Shown one piece after another: positions 49,307 to 56,803 of a stretch of 56,960 bases of DNA. Within the stretch, counting starts at the first letter, position 1. Each line of letters starts with the position of its first letter. The notes under the pieces are model-generated. The model ran no database searches. It worked only from the letters and a program-made list of their open reading frames with translations, and was not told where the DNA came from. The stretch spans positions 1-56,960 of the forward strand of contig JAJZMD010000201.1 in the NCBI GenBank assembly GCA_021803085.1, read 5' to 3'. The position numbers and the translations under genes are program-made. Source of the DNA: Actinomycetes bacterium (lineage in GTDB: Bacteria; Actinomycetota; Acidimicrobiia; Acidimicrobiales; RAAP-2).

Positions 49307-51685
49307 TCAGGTGCAGTGGAACGTGTAGCCGTGCGGCGGCTCGGTTCCCGACGCGACCTTCATCTCACGGCCGTTGAAGCTGTAGACCCAACGCAACGTC
49401 ACGGACGCGACGGCGTCGGCGCACACCTGGGGCGCCGGCGGCGGGCGGAGCTTGAACGCCACGTAGCTCACGGCGAACCGTGCGGTGCCGGCCTCGCCCA
49501 GCAGCACGTCGTGCCCGTCCGCGCCCGGTGCGAGCGCGGCGTTCTCGGTCAGCAGCCGTCGCCCGTCGAAGAAGTAGATCGGTTTCGCGCTGTCAGAGGT
49601 CGGAGCTGCCCAGAGCTGGATCGCGTAGAGCGTCCCGTGACGGCCGTCCGGCGTCTCGGCACGCGTCGGGAAGTCGCCGCAGGCCGGCTGACCGCCGATC
49701 GTGGGGATCGGACGCTTCGGCCCGCACAGGGCGGTGAGGGCGATCTGCTCGTCGGCCGCGGCGTCGTTCGAAGCGACGGGCGGGCAGGCGGGCTCGGTGA
49801 CGCGGACCTTGCTCGCGGCGCTTCCCTGCGGGGCGGTGGCCCGGCACGGCCCGAGGCTCACCACGCTCGTCAGGACACCTGCAGGTGAGAGCCGGTAGAG
49901 GGCGCGGGCTCGGTAGGGCGTGGCGCACGCGTTGCATGCGTCGTTGAGGGGGAACTGGACCCAGAGCTCCTCGGTGCCGCCTGGGAGCGTGCGCGCCAGC
50001 TCGAGGTCGGGGGGCTGGAGGACGAGCAGCGGGTCGAATCCGGGGCGGTAGCCGCTGGCCAGGCGGTAGGCGCGCTGGAGGGGCGCGTAGACAGGGGTCG
50101 TGAGCGACGGCGCATTGGGGCGCACGTCGGGGGGCCGGCCGTTCAGGAGGATCCAGTCGACGCAGCCGCAGTCCGTCGGGAGCTCCGAGAGCGTGTAGCC
50201 GATGTCCACCCGACCGGTGTCGAGGAATCGGATGAGGTAGGTCTGGGTGGTCTCGAAGAACGCGATGGCGGCGGCGGAGGCGCCGTGGGCGGCCATGTAG
50301 CGGGCCATGCACGCCCGGACCACGCTCGCCGGGGCGGTCGCGGAGAAGCACGCCTGGAAGACGCCCAGCTGGCCCCCCTTCGTCGCGTCCCGCCAGACGG
50401 CGCCCGGACCGACGCGCCCTGCAGAATGCGGCGCGGACGCCGTGCTGACGGGGACCACCGACCAGGTGAGACCGCCGTCGCGGGTCATGAGGAGGCGGTC
50501 GGGCGACGGCCCGGCCGTGGGGCGCCCGTCGACGACGACGCCGACGGAGGGGCTGACGAAGGAGAGCCCCGACAACCCGGCGCCCCCGTCGTCGAGGGTG
50601 GTGACCTTCCAGTGCGATCCGCCGTCGGCGGAGCGGTCGAGGAACCCGGCGCCCGAGCTGGCCGCCAGCACGAGCAACGAGGGGCTCGGGGCCGCCAACC
50701 CCGCGACGAGCCCTTCGAGCGGGCCGGCGGCGACCGGACGGGCGGCGGTCCCGCCGTCGGTCGAGACGAGGAGCTGTTTCATCTCCTGGCCGGCTCCGGG
50801 GTTGCCGGCGCACAGCTCGAAGAGGGTGGAGCCCCCAGGGGAGGCCAGCGCGGCGAGGTCGACCGCCTCGGACGGCCGGTAGCAGGGGTCGGGGATCCGG
50901 CGCCAGGAGGCGCCGGCATCGGTGGTGCGCCAGATCGTCACCGGAGAGGGGAGCCGGCGCGGCCACGTCGCCACCCAGCCGTTTCTTCCCTTGAGGAGAA
51001 GCTGGGCGTCGTCGAAGCCGAAGACGCCTGGCACCGCCCGCCAGGTGTCGGTGCCCACCGGGGCGCGTGCGAGATGGAGCGACGGCGTCGCGCAGCCGGG
51101 GTCCTGCGACCAGCAGCTGGCGACGACCGCCCAGACGGTGCCGGCGTCCACGGCGAGATCGAGCACCGGTCCCCCCGGGTGCAACGCCACCCAGCGGCCA
51201 GGCGTGGCGGCGACCCACAGACCCGGCCCGTAGGCGTAGCTGTGGGTCCGGGTGAGCAGGATCGTGCCGACGGCGTCGGACGGGACGGCGGCAGCCCCGC
51301 TCGGAGGGCCGGCGAGGGGGGCGGGCGGAGCCGGCACGCCGGCCCAGCTGCGTCCCCCGTCGGAGGTGGTGGCAAGGGCGGTGCACGTCGCCGACCCGCA
51401 CGGCGCCGCGCCGAGCACCGCGCCCTCGGTGGCAGATACGAAGCTCACCGACATCGGCTCGACGCGCGCCGAGGCGCCCCGTTCCGGCCCGACCGACGAC
51501 GCGGAGCCCGTCGTCACCCAGGCGGTGAGAAGGCCGAGGACGAGCAGTGCCGCGGCCACGACCGGTCCCGCCGCGCCGAAGCGTCGCGTCACGGCCCGGT
51601 CCTCATCCGCCGCCCGGTCCTCATCCGCCGCCCGGTCCCCGGGCACGAGCGTGGAGGGCTTCCGCGCGGACGGACGGAGGTCCAC
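49307..51685 (-). CDS. Secreted or membrane-anchored BNR/sialidase-like repeat protein
   Basis: A 792-aa protein. N-terminal cytoplasmic tail with repeated RAADEDRAADED (18-bp DNA repeat), one TM anchor (about residues 40-58, VVAAALLVLGLLTAWVT), then a large extracellular part with BNR/Asp-box-like features: TTSDGGRSWAGVP, TTDAGASWRRIP, RSADGGSHWKV and TRDGGLTWSV. This resembles beta-propeller photosystem-assembly or sialidase-like folds. The C-terminal region (about 490-792) has many Cys and an LppP/LprE-like feel (YFFDGRRLLTEN, VYSFNGREMKV), but this is tentative. Function unknown; envelope location is inferred from the anchor. Confidence 0.65.
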   Translation of the reverse strand: MDLRPSARKPSTLVPGDRAADEDRAADEDRAVTRRFGAAGPVVAAALLVLGLLTAWVTTGSASSVGPERGASARVEPMSVSFVSATEGAVLGAAPCGSATCTALATTSDGGRSWAGVPAPPAPLAGPPSGAAAVPSDAVGTILLTRTHSYAYGPGLWVAATPGRWVALHPGGPVLDLAVDAGTVWAVVASCWSQDPGCATPSLHLARAPVGTDTWRAVPGVFGFDDAQLLLKGRNGWVATWPRRLPSPVTIWRTTDAGASWRRIPDPCYRPSEAVDLAALASPGGSTLFELCAGNPGAGQEMKQLLVSTDGGTAARPVAAGPLEGLVAGLAAPSPSLLVLAASSGAGFLDRSADGGSHWKVTTLDDGGAGLSGLSFVSPSVGVVVDGRPTAGPSPDRLLMTRDGGLTWSVVPVSTASAPHSAGRVGPGAVWRDATKGGQLGVFQACFSATAPASVVRACMARYMAAHGASAAAIAFFETTQTYLIRFLDTGRVDIGYTLSELPTDCGCVDWILLNGRPPDVRPNAPSLTTPVYAPLQRAYRLASGYRPGFDPLLVLQPPDLELARTLPGGTEELWVQFPLNDACNACATPYRARALYRLSPAGVLTSVVSLGPCRATAPQGSAASKVRVTEPACPPVASNDAAADEQIALTALCGPKRPIPTIGGQPACGDFPTRAETPDGRHGTLYAIQLWAAPTSDSAKPIYFFDGRRLLTENAALAPGADGHDVLLGEAGTARFAVSYVAFKLRPPPAPQVCADAVASVTLRWVYSFNGREMKVASGTEPPHGYTFHCT
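51595..51640 (-). repeat. 18-bp tandem repeat, about 2.5 copies, in frame
   Basis: cggtcctcatccgccgcc is repeated in the 5' part of the BNR-like gene, coding the Asp/Glu/Arg/Ala repeat in the cytoplasmic tail. Confidence 0.85.
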
Positions 51686-51691
51686 ACGCCG

Positions 51692-52375
51692 TCATCCGAT
51701 GTTGGCGAGGGACGACACGTACCAGCGGTGGCGGATCATCGACACGACGTAGGCGTCCGTGGAGGAGTTGGAGGCCGCCTCGACCATGTGGGTGATGACC
51801 GCGACCTTGGCGGTGCTCCCCGAACGCGAGACGACGCGGACCGAGTCGACCACCGTCTTCGGGAAGCCTCCGTGGGAGGAGCCGCTGAGCGTGGGCGGCT
51901 TGCCGTCGAGGATCGCCTGCTCGACGGCCCTCTTCTTCGCAGCCGGGAGCGCGTCCCAGGCCTTGTGCAGCTGGGCAAACCCGTTCTTGCCACCCAGCGC
52001 GCCGAAGGCGGCGAGGATCGCGACGGACTGGGCGATGAACGAGCTGGTCTCGTACCCGCAGGAAGACGGCGCGAAGCCGGTGCTGGACGCCACGATGCGC
52101 GCCGCTGCCTGCGGGCTCTTCGCACCCTCACCCGGCGGCAGGGGCACGCCGGGGGGCCGCTCGTGCTCGAAGTAGGTCGCCCCCTTGTCGATGACGTCGA
52201 GGAAGATCGTGAGCACCGCCCGCCCGCAGGGGGACGGAGCGGTGCGGCTCACCAGGAGCGCGCCCTCAGATGAGCTTCCCGCACTCGAGCCCGCCGCGGC
52301 GACCGTCGGTCCTGCCGTCCCGGCCATGACAAGAAGGGCCGCAACAGCCCAGCGACGTGCACATCCCTTGCCCAT
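51692..52375 (-). CDS. Secreted protein of unknown function
   Basis: A 227-aa protein with a Sec-type signal peptide (residues about 1-31, RRWAVAALLVMAGTAGPTVA then AAG as a likely cleavage site). The mature part has two Cys (CGRAVLTIF, SSCGYETSS), helical regions ILAAFGALGGKNGFAQLHKA and a C-terminal beta part VITHMVEAASNSSTDAYVVS. No family recognised. ATG 52375 is preceded by AGGGGGGTGACGAC, the same leader pattern as the secreted gene at 48173. It follows the BNR-like gene on the same strand with a small gap, so both may be expressed together. Confidence 0.6.
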   Translation of the reverse strand: MGKGCARRWAVAALLVMAGTAGPTVAAAGSSAGSSSEGALLVSRTAPSPCGRAVLTIFLDVIDKGATYFEHERPPGVPLPPGEGAKSPQAAARIVASSTGFAPSSCGYETSSFIAQSVAILAAFGALGGKNGFAQLHKAWDALPAAKKRAVEQAILDGKPPTLSGSSHGGFPKTVVDSVRVVSRSGSTAKVAVITHMVEAASNSSTDAYVVSMIRHRWYVSSLANIG

Positions 52376-52704
52376 GTCGTCACCCCCCTGCATCGATGCA
52401 GCACGCCGGCATCTCGTGCTCGGGCGTGACCAGCCCCACGAGACAGGGACTCTCGTCAGGGCGTACCGCACGGCCGGACGACGTGGGAGTGCCGACGTAC
52501 CATCTGCACCTCTCGCACCAGCGTACCGCTGTGGTGCGCGTCCGGCGTGCCCGACGCGCGTCCGGCGTGCCCGGGTGCCCGGGTGCCCGGGCGCTGCTCG
52601 GGCTTGATCAGGCGGGGAGCGGGTGCTCGTGGAGGCAGAGGCGAGCCCCTGCGACGAGGTGCCGCCGCTCGCGTCGCTGCACGTCGCCCACCGTCGTCGT
52701 CGCC
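52376..52704. other. Gene-free stretch
   Basis: About 330 bp with no gene recognised; it contains short repeats of cgtgcccg- and ggtgcccg-type sequence around 52550-52600. Confidence 0.4.
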
Positions 52705-52734
52705 GTCACCGTCACCGTCACCGTCACCGTCACC
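52705..52734. repeat. Hexamer tandem repeat, 5 copies, over a stop codon
   Basis: gtcacc repeats from 52705 to 52734. The minus-strand TGA of the next gene (52732-52730) lies in the last copy. Confidence 0.95.
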
Positions 52735-53113
52735 GCGTGGGCGCGTCGCCCTTCCGGCGCGTCCGCGCGCAGACAGCCTCTCCCAGCTCGCGGGTGAGCT
52801 CGACGAGGAGCATCCGGTCGCTCTCGCTCAGCGGGCCTTGGTCGCGGCCTACCCAGAGGACCGACGACACGCGGGCCAGTGTGGTGAGGCGCGTGGACCC
52901 GTGTGCGAACACGAATCCCCCTGCCAGGTAGAAGAAGTCCTCCCAGTCCTCCATGACGTCCTCTGGGCGGATGAGCCCCTGGAGGAGGGCGACCGCGTAG
53001 CGGTAGAGGTGCTCGAGCGACGGGAGGGCGAGGCTGGACGTCTCGTCGAGGTAGCCGAGGAGGCGCGCGTCGATCGGCCCAAGGTAGGCGGTCAGGTCGG
53101 CGTCCACGCTCAC
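52730..53113 (-). CDS. Small protein of an unrecognised family (copy B)
   Basis: A 127-aa protein, paralog of 47531-47896. Shared positions include YLxxxDxRLLGYLD, YAVALLQG, EDWEDFFYLAGGFVFAHGS and SESDRMLLVELTREL. GTG 53113 overlaps the stop of the 2-TM gene (GTGA), so it is the last cistron of a three-gene minus-strand operon (54359, 53322, 53113). No signal or TM: presumably cytoplasmic. The hexamer repeat over the stop could lengthen or shorten the C-terminus by slippage. Confidence 0.65.
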   Translation of the reverse strand: MSVDADLTAYLGPIDARLLGYLDETSSLALPSLEHLYRYAVALLQGLIRPEDVMEDWEDFFYLAGGFVFAHGSTRLTTLARVSSVLWVGRDQGPLSESDRMLLVELTRELGEAVCARTRRKGDAPTR

Positions 53114-53322
53114 GCTGGTGCGCGTGGCGGCGCGAACAGCCCGATGAGGACACCGACGATCGCGCACCCGCCGACGATCACGGCGAAGGGCCACCACGCG
53201 CTGAACGCGGCGACCCCTGAGACGGCGAGGAGGATCACCGCCCCCAACCCGAGGAACAGCCCGCCGAGGAACCCCTGGATCGGGTGACGGCGGAGCCTGC
53301 GCGACTGGGCCACGAAGCTCAC
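53110..53322 (-). CDS. Small 2-TM membrane protein
   Basis: A 70-aa protein: cytoplasmic N-terminus SFVAQSRRLRRHPIQGF, two TM helices GGLFLGLGAVILLAVSGVAA and WWPFAVIVGGCAIVGVLIGL. GTG 53322 overlaps the previous stop and is preceded by AAAGGAGG. Middle gene of a three-gene operon with a larger membrane protein and copy B of the small helical family. No family recognised. Confidence 0.7.
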   Translation of the reverse strand: MSFVAQSRRLRRHPIQGFLGGLFLGLGAVILLAVSGVAAFSAWWPFAVIVGGCAIVGVLIGLFAPPRAPA

Positions 53323-54359
53323 GGCCCGGTCCCTCCTTTGCCTCCCGCCGGCGGCGCAGCGTCGGCTCGGCCCGACCCCGGAGGCGGGCCGGTTGCGGGT
53401 CCATGCCGCGGGGCACGTGTCTCCGCCACCGACCCCGTGGGCACTGTCGTGGCCGGATCGTGCGAAGGTCGTGTCTTCACCACCGACCCGGTGGGCATCG
53501 TTGTGGCCGGCTTTCGCGGGGGGCGTGTCGCGACCACCGACCCCGTGGGGACGACCCGGAACCGGGCGAGCCAGCTCGGGCGCGCACCTGCCAAGAGTGC
53601 GAGGCCAAAGAGCACGAAGACGATCCCTGCCCACATCGCAAGCCCGGTCGCAGGGTCCCCTGTCAACGAGACGTAGACCGCCCCGGTGCAGGCGCCCCCG
53701 GCCCCGCTGATCTGGCCGCTCACGTAGTACAGGCCGGTCAGCCCGAGCCAGGACGGGAGGTACGAGCCGATGTGCAGGACCCCTGCGGCGCTCGTGGCGT
53801 GCGAGCCGTTGGCCGAGCTGCCGGAGAGGGCCGGGAAGCCGTCGATGTGCACCCACCAGTTGTGGTCGCTGAAGGCGACCGGCGTCGACCCCGACCAGCT
53901 GATCGTCCCGCCCCGCGCGACGTGGAGCGGGTCGGCCGAAGTCGCTCCGGGTGCCTCCGGACCGCTCGCCGTGTCGAGGACCTTCCCCTTCGGCTGGTGG
54001 GAGGTCGCCTGTCCTCTGCAGCCTCCGGCGAGCGTCACCCCGACGGGAGTCGGCCGGTGCGCCGCGCCAGACGCGAGCCCGACAGGCGCTGCGAGCGCGA
54101 CCAGCACCGCAGCGCCGGAGACGAGAGCGCCCACGACGAGGGTGCTTCCGGGCGCGGTCGCCCGGGGTGCCCTCCACCGCGCCGATGGCACGGGCTCTCG
54201 GCTGCCGATCCCTCGACCCGAGGTCCTCTTCACGTGGTCGCCCGTCCTCGCGGGATCGCCCGTCTTCGCGGGATCGCCCGTCCTCGCGGGATCGCCCGTC
54301 CTCGCGGGATCGCCCGTCCCTGCTCGGCCGGTCACGCGGCACCAAGAACTGAGGGCCAC
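53319..54359 (-). CDS. Membrane protein with extracellular domain and repeats at both ends
   Basis: A 346-aa protein. An N-terminal stretch has four TGDPAR/TGDPAK units from 18-bp repeats, TM1 is about 70-96 (LVVGALVSGAAVLVALAAPV), an extracellular domain follows (GGTISWSGSTPVAFSDHNWW and LSGSSANGSHATSAAGVLH), TM2 is about 232-255 (WAGIVFVLFGLALLAG), and a cytoplasmic tail has three PTGSVV-TRP-PATT-type repeats. GTG 54359 is uncertain; GTG 54233 after the first repeats is an alternative. First gene of the operon with the 2-TM protein and copy B. No family recognised. Confidence 0.6.
   Translation of the reverse strand: MALSSWCRVTGRAGTGDPARTGDPARTGDPAKTGDPARTGDHVKRTSGRGIGSREPVPSARWRAPRATAPGSTLVVGALVSGAAVLVALAAPVGLASGAAHRPTPVGVTLAGGCRGQATSHQPKGKVLDTASGPEAPGATSADPLHVARGGTISWSGSTPVAFSDHNWWVHIDGFPALSGSSANGSHATSAAGVLHIGSYLPSWLGLTGLYYVSGQISGAGGACTGAVYVSLTGDPATGLAMWAGIVFVLFGLALLAGARPSWLARFRVVPTGSVVATRPPRKPATTMPTGSVVKTRPSHDPATTVPTGSVAETRAPRHGPATGPPPGSGRADAAPPAGGKGGTGP
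54247..54322 (-). repeat. 18-bp tandem repeat, about 4 copies, in frame
   Basis: cgggatcgcccgtcctcg units (one variant cttcg) encode the TGDPAR repeat of the membrane protein. No spacers, so not CRISPR. Confidence 0.9.
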
Positions 54360-55356
54360 GAGGCCGCAGCGCGACGGATGGGAACGACGGTCTCGGCGGG
54401 CACGCTCGGAGTCGCAGTCGTCCGTCCGTCCGGGGGGCCTCGCCGGCCACGCGGATGGCCCGTGCGGAGAGACCGATCGACCCGCCGCCCGGAGAGACCG
54501 CTCGTGCCGGCTCCCGGCGATGCGCCCGGCGATGCGCCCGGCGAAAAGGCGCGATCGCCGGCTCCCCCCTGGAGCGAGGAGGCGGTTCTCGTCTCCACCT
54601 CCGCACCCCGAGATGGAGGTGGCCGGTGGAGTGGGGTGCCTGCCCGGTAACCCGCTCGCGCGGGCGCTCCCTCGGCGGCACGCCGACCAGCCCCACCGGC
54701 CACCTTCGTCGGTCCCTCCGCATACCGGCGACGGCGCGAAGTCCGCCTGCTGGAACCGACCGATCGAGAACCCACCAGAGATCTCCCGTCGACCACGTGT
54801 GCACCGTCGGGCTCGCCAATCCGGCAGACGGTCCGGGTCTCACGGAGTGGCGCGTCCGTGCGCGACGCGGCGAGCGACCGAGCAGGGGAGCGCTCCGATA
54901 TCCCCGGCCCAACCGCCCTCGGGAACCGCTCAGACGTGGATCCGCGACGCACGGAAACAGGAGGCGCGTGGCGACCATGCCCGTTCACCTCGAGCGCCCG
55001 ACGTCGCTCTTCCATGGCCCGCCCTCTCCGGGCACGCGATCCAGCAACTGCCGGCTCCCGCGATGATCCTCTCCACCCGCGGTGGCCAAAGACCACCGCC
55101 AATCAACAGCCAGATTGTTCGACGGCCATGTCACGCCGCCCACTATGCGCGCTCAATTCTTCATCAACACTGGAAACTCCAGGACAGACCCGGGTTCCGA
55201 GGCGCAGCGGTCGACGAAAGCCGCGTCCGCCCATGTGCGGGGCGGGGCTGACTCGCGTCCGGGGCCACGAGAACCGAGAGCGCGTCGGCAGCAGCGCTCC
55301 TCTGCTGGAGCAGCGGCCAGTCCGTCGGAGCAGCGGCCAGTCCGTCGGAGCAGAGT
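54360..55356. other. Gene-free stretch of about 1 kb
   Basis: No recognisable gene on either strand. It contains the left copy of a 17-bp direct repeat (54839-54855), an 18-bp duplication near 55311-55345 (gcggccagtccgtcgg) and ends at the VapC-like gene. Accessory or decayed DNA is likely. Confidence 0.4.
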
Positions 55357-55749
55357 TCAGGGATCGAAGAACTGAAGGGTGGGCAGGACGGACCGGACCC
55401 GCTTGAAGTCCGAATCGCGAGTCCAGAGCCGGGCGGACGAGTCGACAGCCGCAACCGCGATCTCGACATCGGTGAGAGCGACGGTATGGCCGCGCTCGCG
55501 TAGACGCGCCGCCGTCTCGCCGACGCTCTGCCACTGGACTGGGCCCAAGTCCGCCCACGGCAAGCCGGTTAGCAGAAGCCAGAGCCTCCGTCTGTCGGGA
55601 GACTTCGCGCCGGCCAGCAATTCGGTCACGACCGGGCCACAGACCAAGACCTCCCCGGCGACGAGAAGGTCGTCCAATCGGGCAGACTTCGATCCCTTGC
55701 CGCGCCGCAGGTACTCGATCCAGACCGACGTGTCGGCGAGAACCGTCAC
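55357..55749 (-). CDS. PIN-domain toxin, VapC-like
   Basis: A 130-aa PIN ribonuclease of the VapC type. Acidic metal-site residues are Asp6 in LADTSVWIEYL, Glu in VVTELLAG, Asp in ALTDVEIAVAAVD, and Asp in RDSDFKRV. Such toxins cleave initiator tRNA, other tRNAs or rRNA. GTG 55749 overlaps the upstream antitoxin-like stop (GTGA), a typical vapBC coupling. Confidence 0.85.
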   Translation of the reverse strand: MTVLADTSVWIEYLRRGKGSKSARLDDLLVAGEVLVCGPVVTELLAGAKSPDRRRLWLLLTGLPWADLGPVQWQSVGETAARLRERGHTVALTDVEIAVAAVDSSARLWTRDSDFKRVRSVLPTLQFFDP

Positions 55750-55985
55750 GTCGTTCGGTCGGCGGCACGCAGGTGTCGCGAAACATCCTCGATGTCCATC
55801 ATGCCCGCGACTTGCCGAAGCTGGTCGACCGCGTCGTGCGTGAGGTAGAAGCGCACCGCGCGCTGGATCGCCTGGCAGATTCTTGCAATGGAGGTGATGG
55901 GACTTTGTTCGAACCCCGGATGGGGCCGCGAGAGATGCTCGCGGCAGTAAGCACGTGGCGCTGCTGTCCCCGCGATGTGCCACAC
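55746..55985 (-). CDS. VapB-like antitoxin, N-terminus doubtful
   Basis: A 79-aa frame upstream of the PIN toxin. The C-terminal half AIQRAVRFYLTHDAVDQLRQ followed by VAGMMDIEDVSRHLRA resembles the toxin-binding half of MazE/AbrB- or DUF2191-type VapB antitoxins. The first 35 residues (MWHIAGTAAPRAYCREHLSR) look unnatural and the expected N-terminal DNA-binding part (TTIDIDDALL-type) is not seen in any frame. It may be truncated or frameshifted. The overlap with vapC keeps it as the partner. Confidence 0.55.
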   Translation of the reverse strand: MWHIAGTAAPRAYCREHLSRPHPGFEQSPITSIARICQAIQRAVRFYLTHDAVDQLRQVAGMMDIEDVSRHLRAADRTT

Positions 55986-56114
55986 CGTGCCGGCGATAGA
56001 GGGTGCCCTCTGGCGGAAGGCATGCCGACGTTCGAGGGCGCCCGATGGGTGTTGCCACCGACGCCGCCTCCCTCGTCACTGCGCGTCGAGAACGCCTCGC
56101 CGAGTGATGCTCTG

Positions 56115-56142
56115 GTGTAGCACCTTGTGCGCGGTGCTACAC
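56115..56142. promoter_or_regulatory. Palindromic operator before the second TA module
   Basis: GTGTAGCACC (56115-56124) and GGTGCTACAC (56133-56142) form a perfect 10-bp inverted repeat separated by 8 bp. It overlaps TACACT (56138-56143), a -10-like box 7 nt before GTG 56151. This is the expected site for a VapB-type autorepressor. It lies about 130 bp upstream of the first antitoxin's start at 55985, in the same divergent region. Confidence 0.8.
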
Positions 56143-56150
56143 TTACCTGG

Positions 56151-56420
56151 GTGCCCACCACCCGTCCCCGTCATGTCATCACCGAGACCGACGAGGTCGC
56201 TCGAGCGCTCGACGCCGCAGCGAAGCGTTGGCCAGAGGACCGGGACAGCCGGGCCAAGCTGGTGCTCCGGTTGCTCAGTGAGGGCTACCGGGCTTTGGGC
56301 GAGACCGCCGGTGAGGTGGCGGCCGCACGAAGAGAGACCCTCCGGCGCACGAGCGGCCTGCTCACCGGTGTCTACGGCCCCGGCTACCTGGAGGAGCTGC
56401 GGCGGGATTGGCCCGAGTGA
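56151..56420 (+). CDS. Antitoxin-like protein, VapB type
   Basis: An 89-aa protein: TRPRHVITETDEVARALDAA and LRLLSEGYRALGET, a small DNA-binding antitoxin pattern (ribbon-helix-helix-like) with no family fixed. GTG 56151 follows the palindrome and TACACT box. Stop overlaps the PIN toxin start (GTGA). It should neutralise the downstream toxin and repress the operon via the palindrome. Confidence 0.7.
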   Translation: MPTTRPRHVITETDEVARALDAAAKRWPEDRDSRAKLVLRLLSEGYRALGETAGEVAAARRETLRRTSGLLTGVYGPGYLEELRRDWPE

Positions 56421-56803
56421 TCGTCATCGACGCATCGGTTCTGATCGCCCACCTCGACGCCGACGACGGCCATCACACCCGGGCCGAGGTCCTCCTCGAG
56501 GCAGCTGGATCAACCCCTCTGGCGGCCAGCCGACTTACGTTGGCAGAAGTGCTCGTCGGGCCGAACCGAGTTGGCAAGCTCGAGTTGGCGATGGCCGCTC
56601 TGGCGCAGCTCGGCATCGATGGTGTCGGTCTGCACGCGGACTCCCCTGTGCGCCTTGCCGGCCTGCGGGCCTCGACCCGTCTCAGGATGCCGGACTGCTG
56701 CGTGCTCCTCGCGGCCGAGCAGGTGAACGGACAGGTGGCCACCTTCGATGCCTCGCTGGCCGCTGCCGCTCGAGCACTGGGATTGGGCGTCGTGGAGACG
56801 TAG
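56417..56803 (+). CDS. PIN-domain toxin, VapC-like
   Basis: A 128-aa PIN nuclease: IVIDASVLIAHLDADDG (first Asp), LTLAEVLVGP (Glu), RMPDCCVLLAAEQ (third acidic) and ATFDASLAAAA (fourth). It is the toxin of a vapBC pair with the upstream antitoxin. GTG 56417 in the GTGA overlap is chosen; TTG 56408 is an alternative. The sequence differs from the VapC at 55357, so the two are not recent duplicates. Confidence 0.85.
   Translation: MIVIDASVLIAHLDADDGHHTRAEVLLEAAGSTPLAASRLTLAEVLVGPNRVGKLELAMAALAQLGIDGVGLHADSPVRLAGLRASTRLRMPDCCVLLAAEQVNGQVATFDASLAAAARALGLGVVET

Noticed and set aside
54332-55102. 256-aa open frame on the minus strand
   Set aside because: Low-complexity Arg/Ser/Gly composition, no motif and no promoter or ribosome site.
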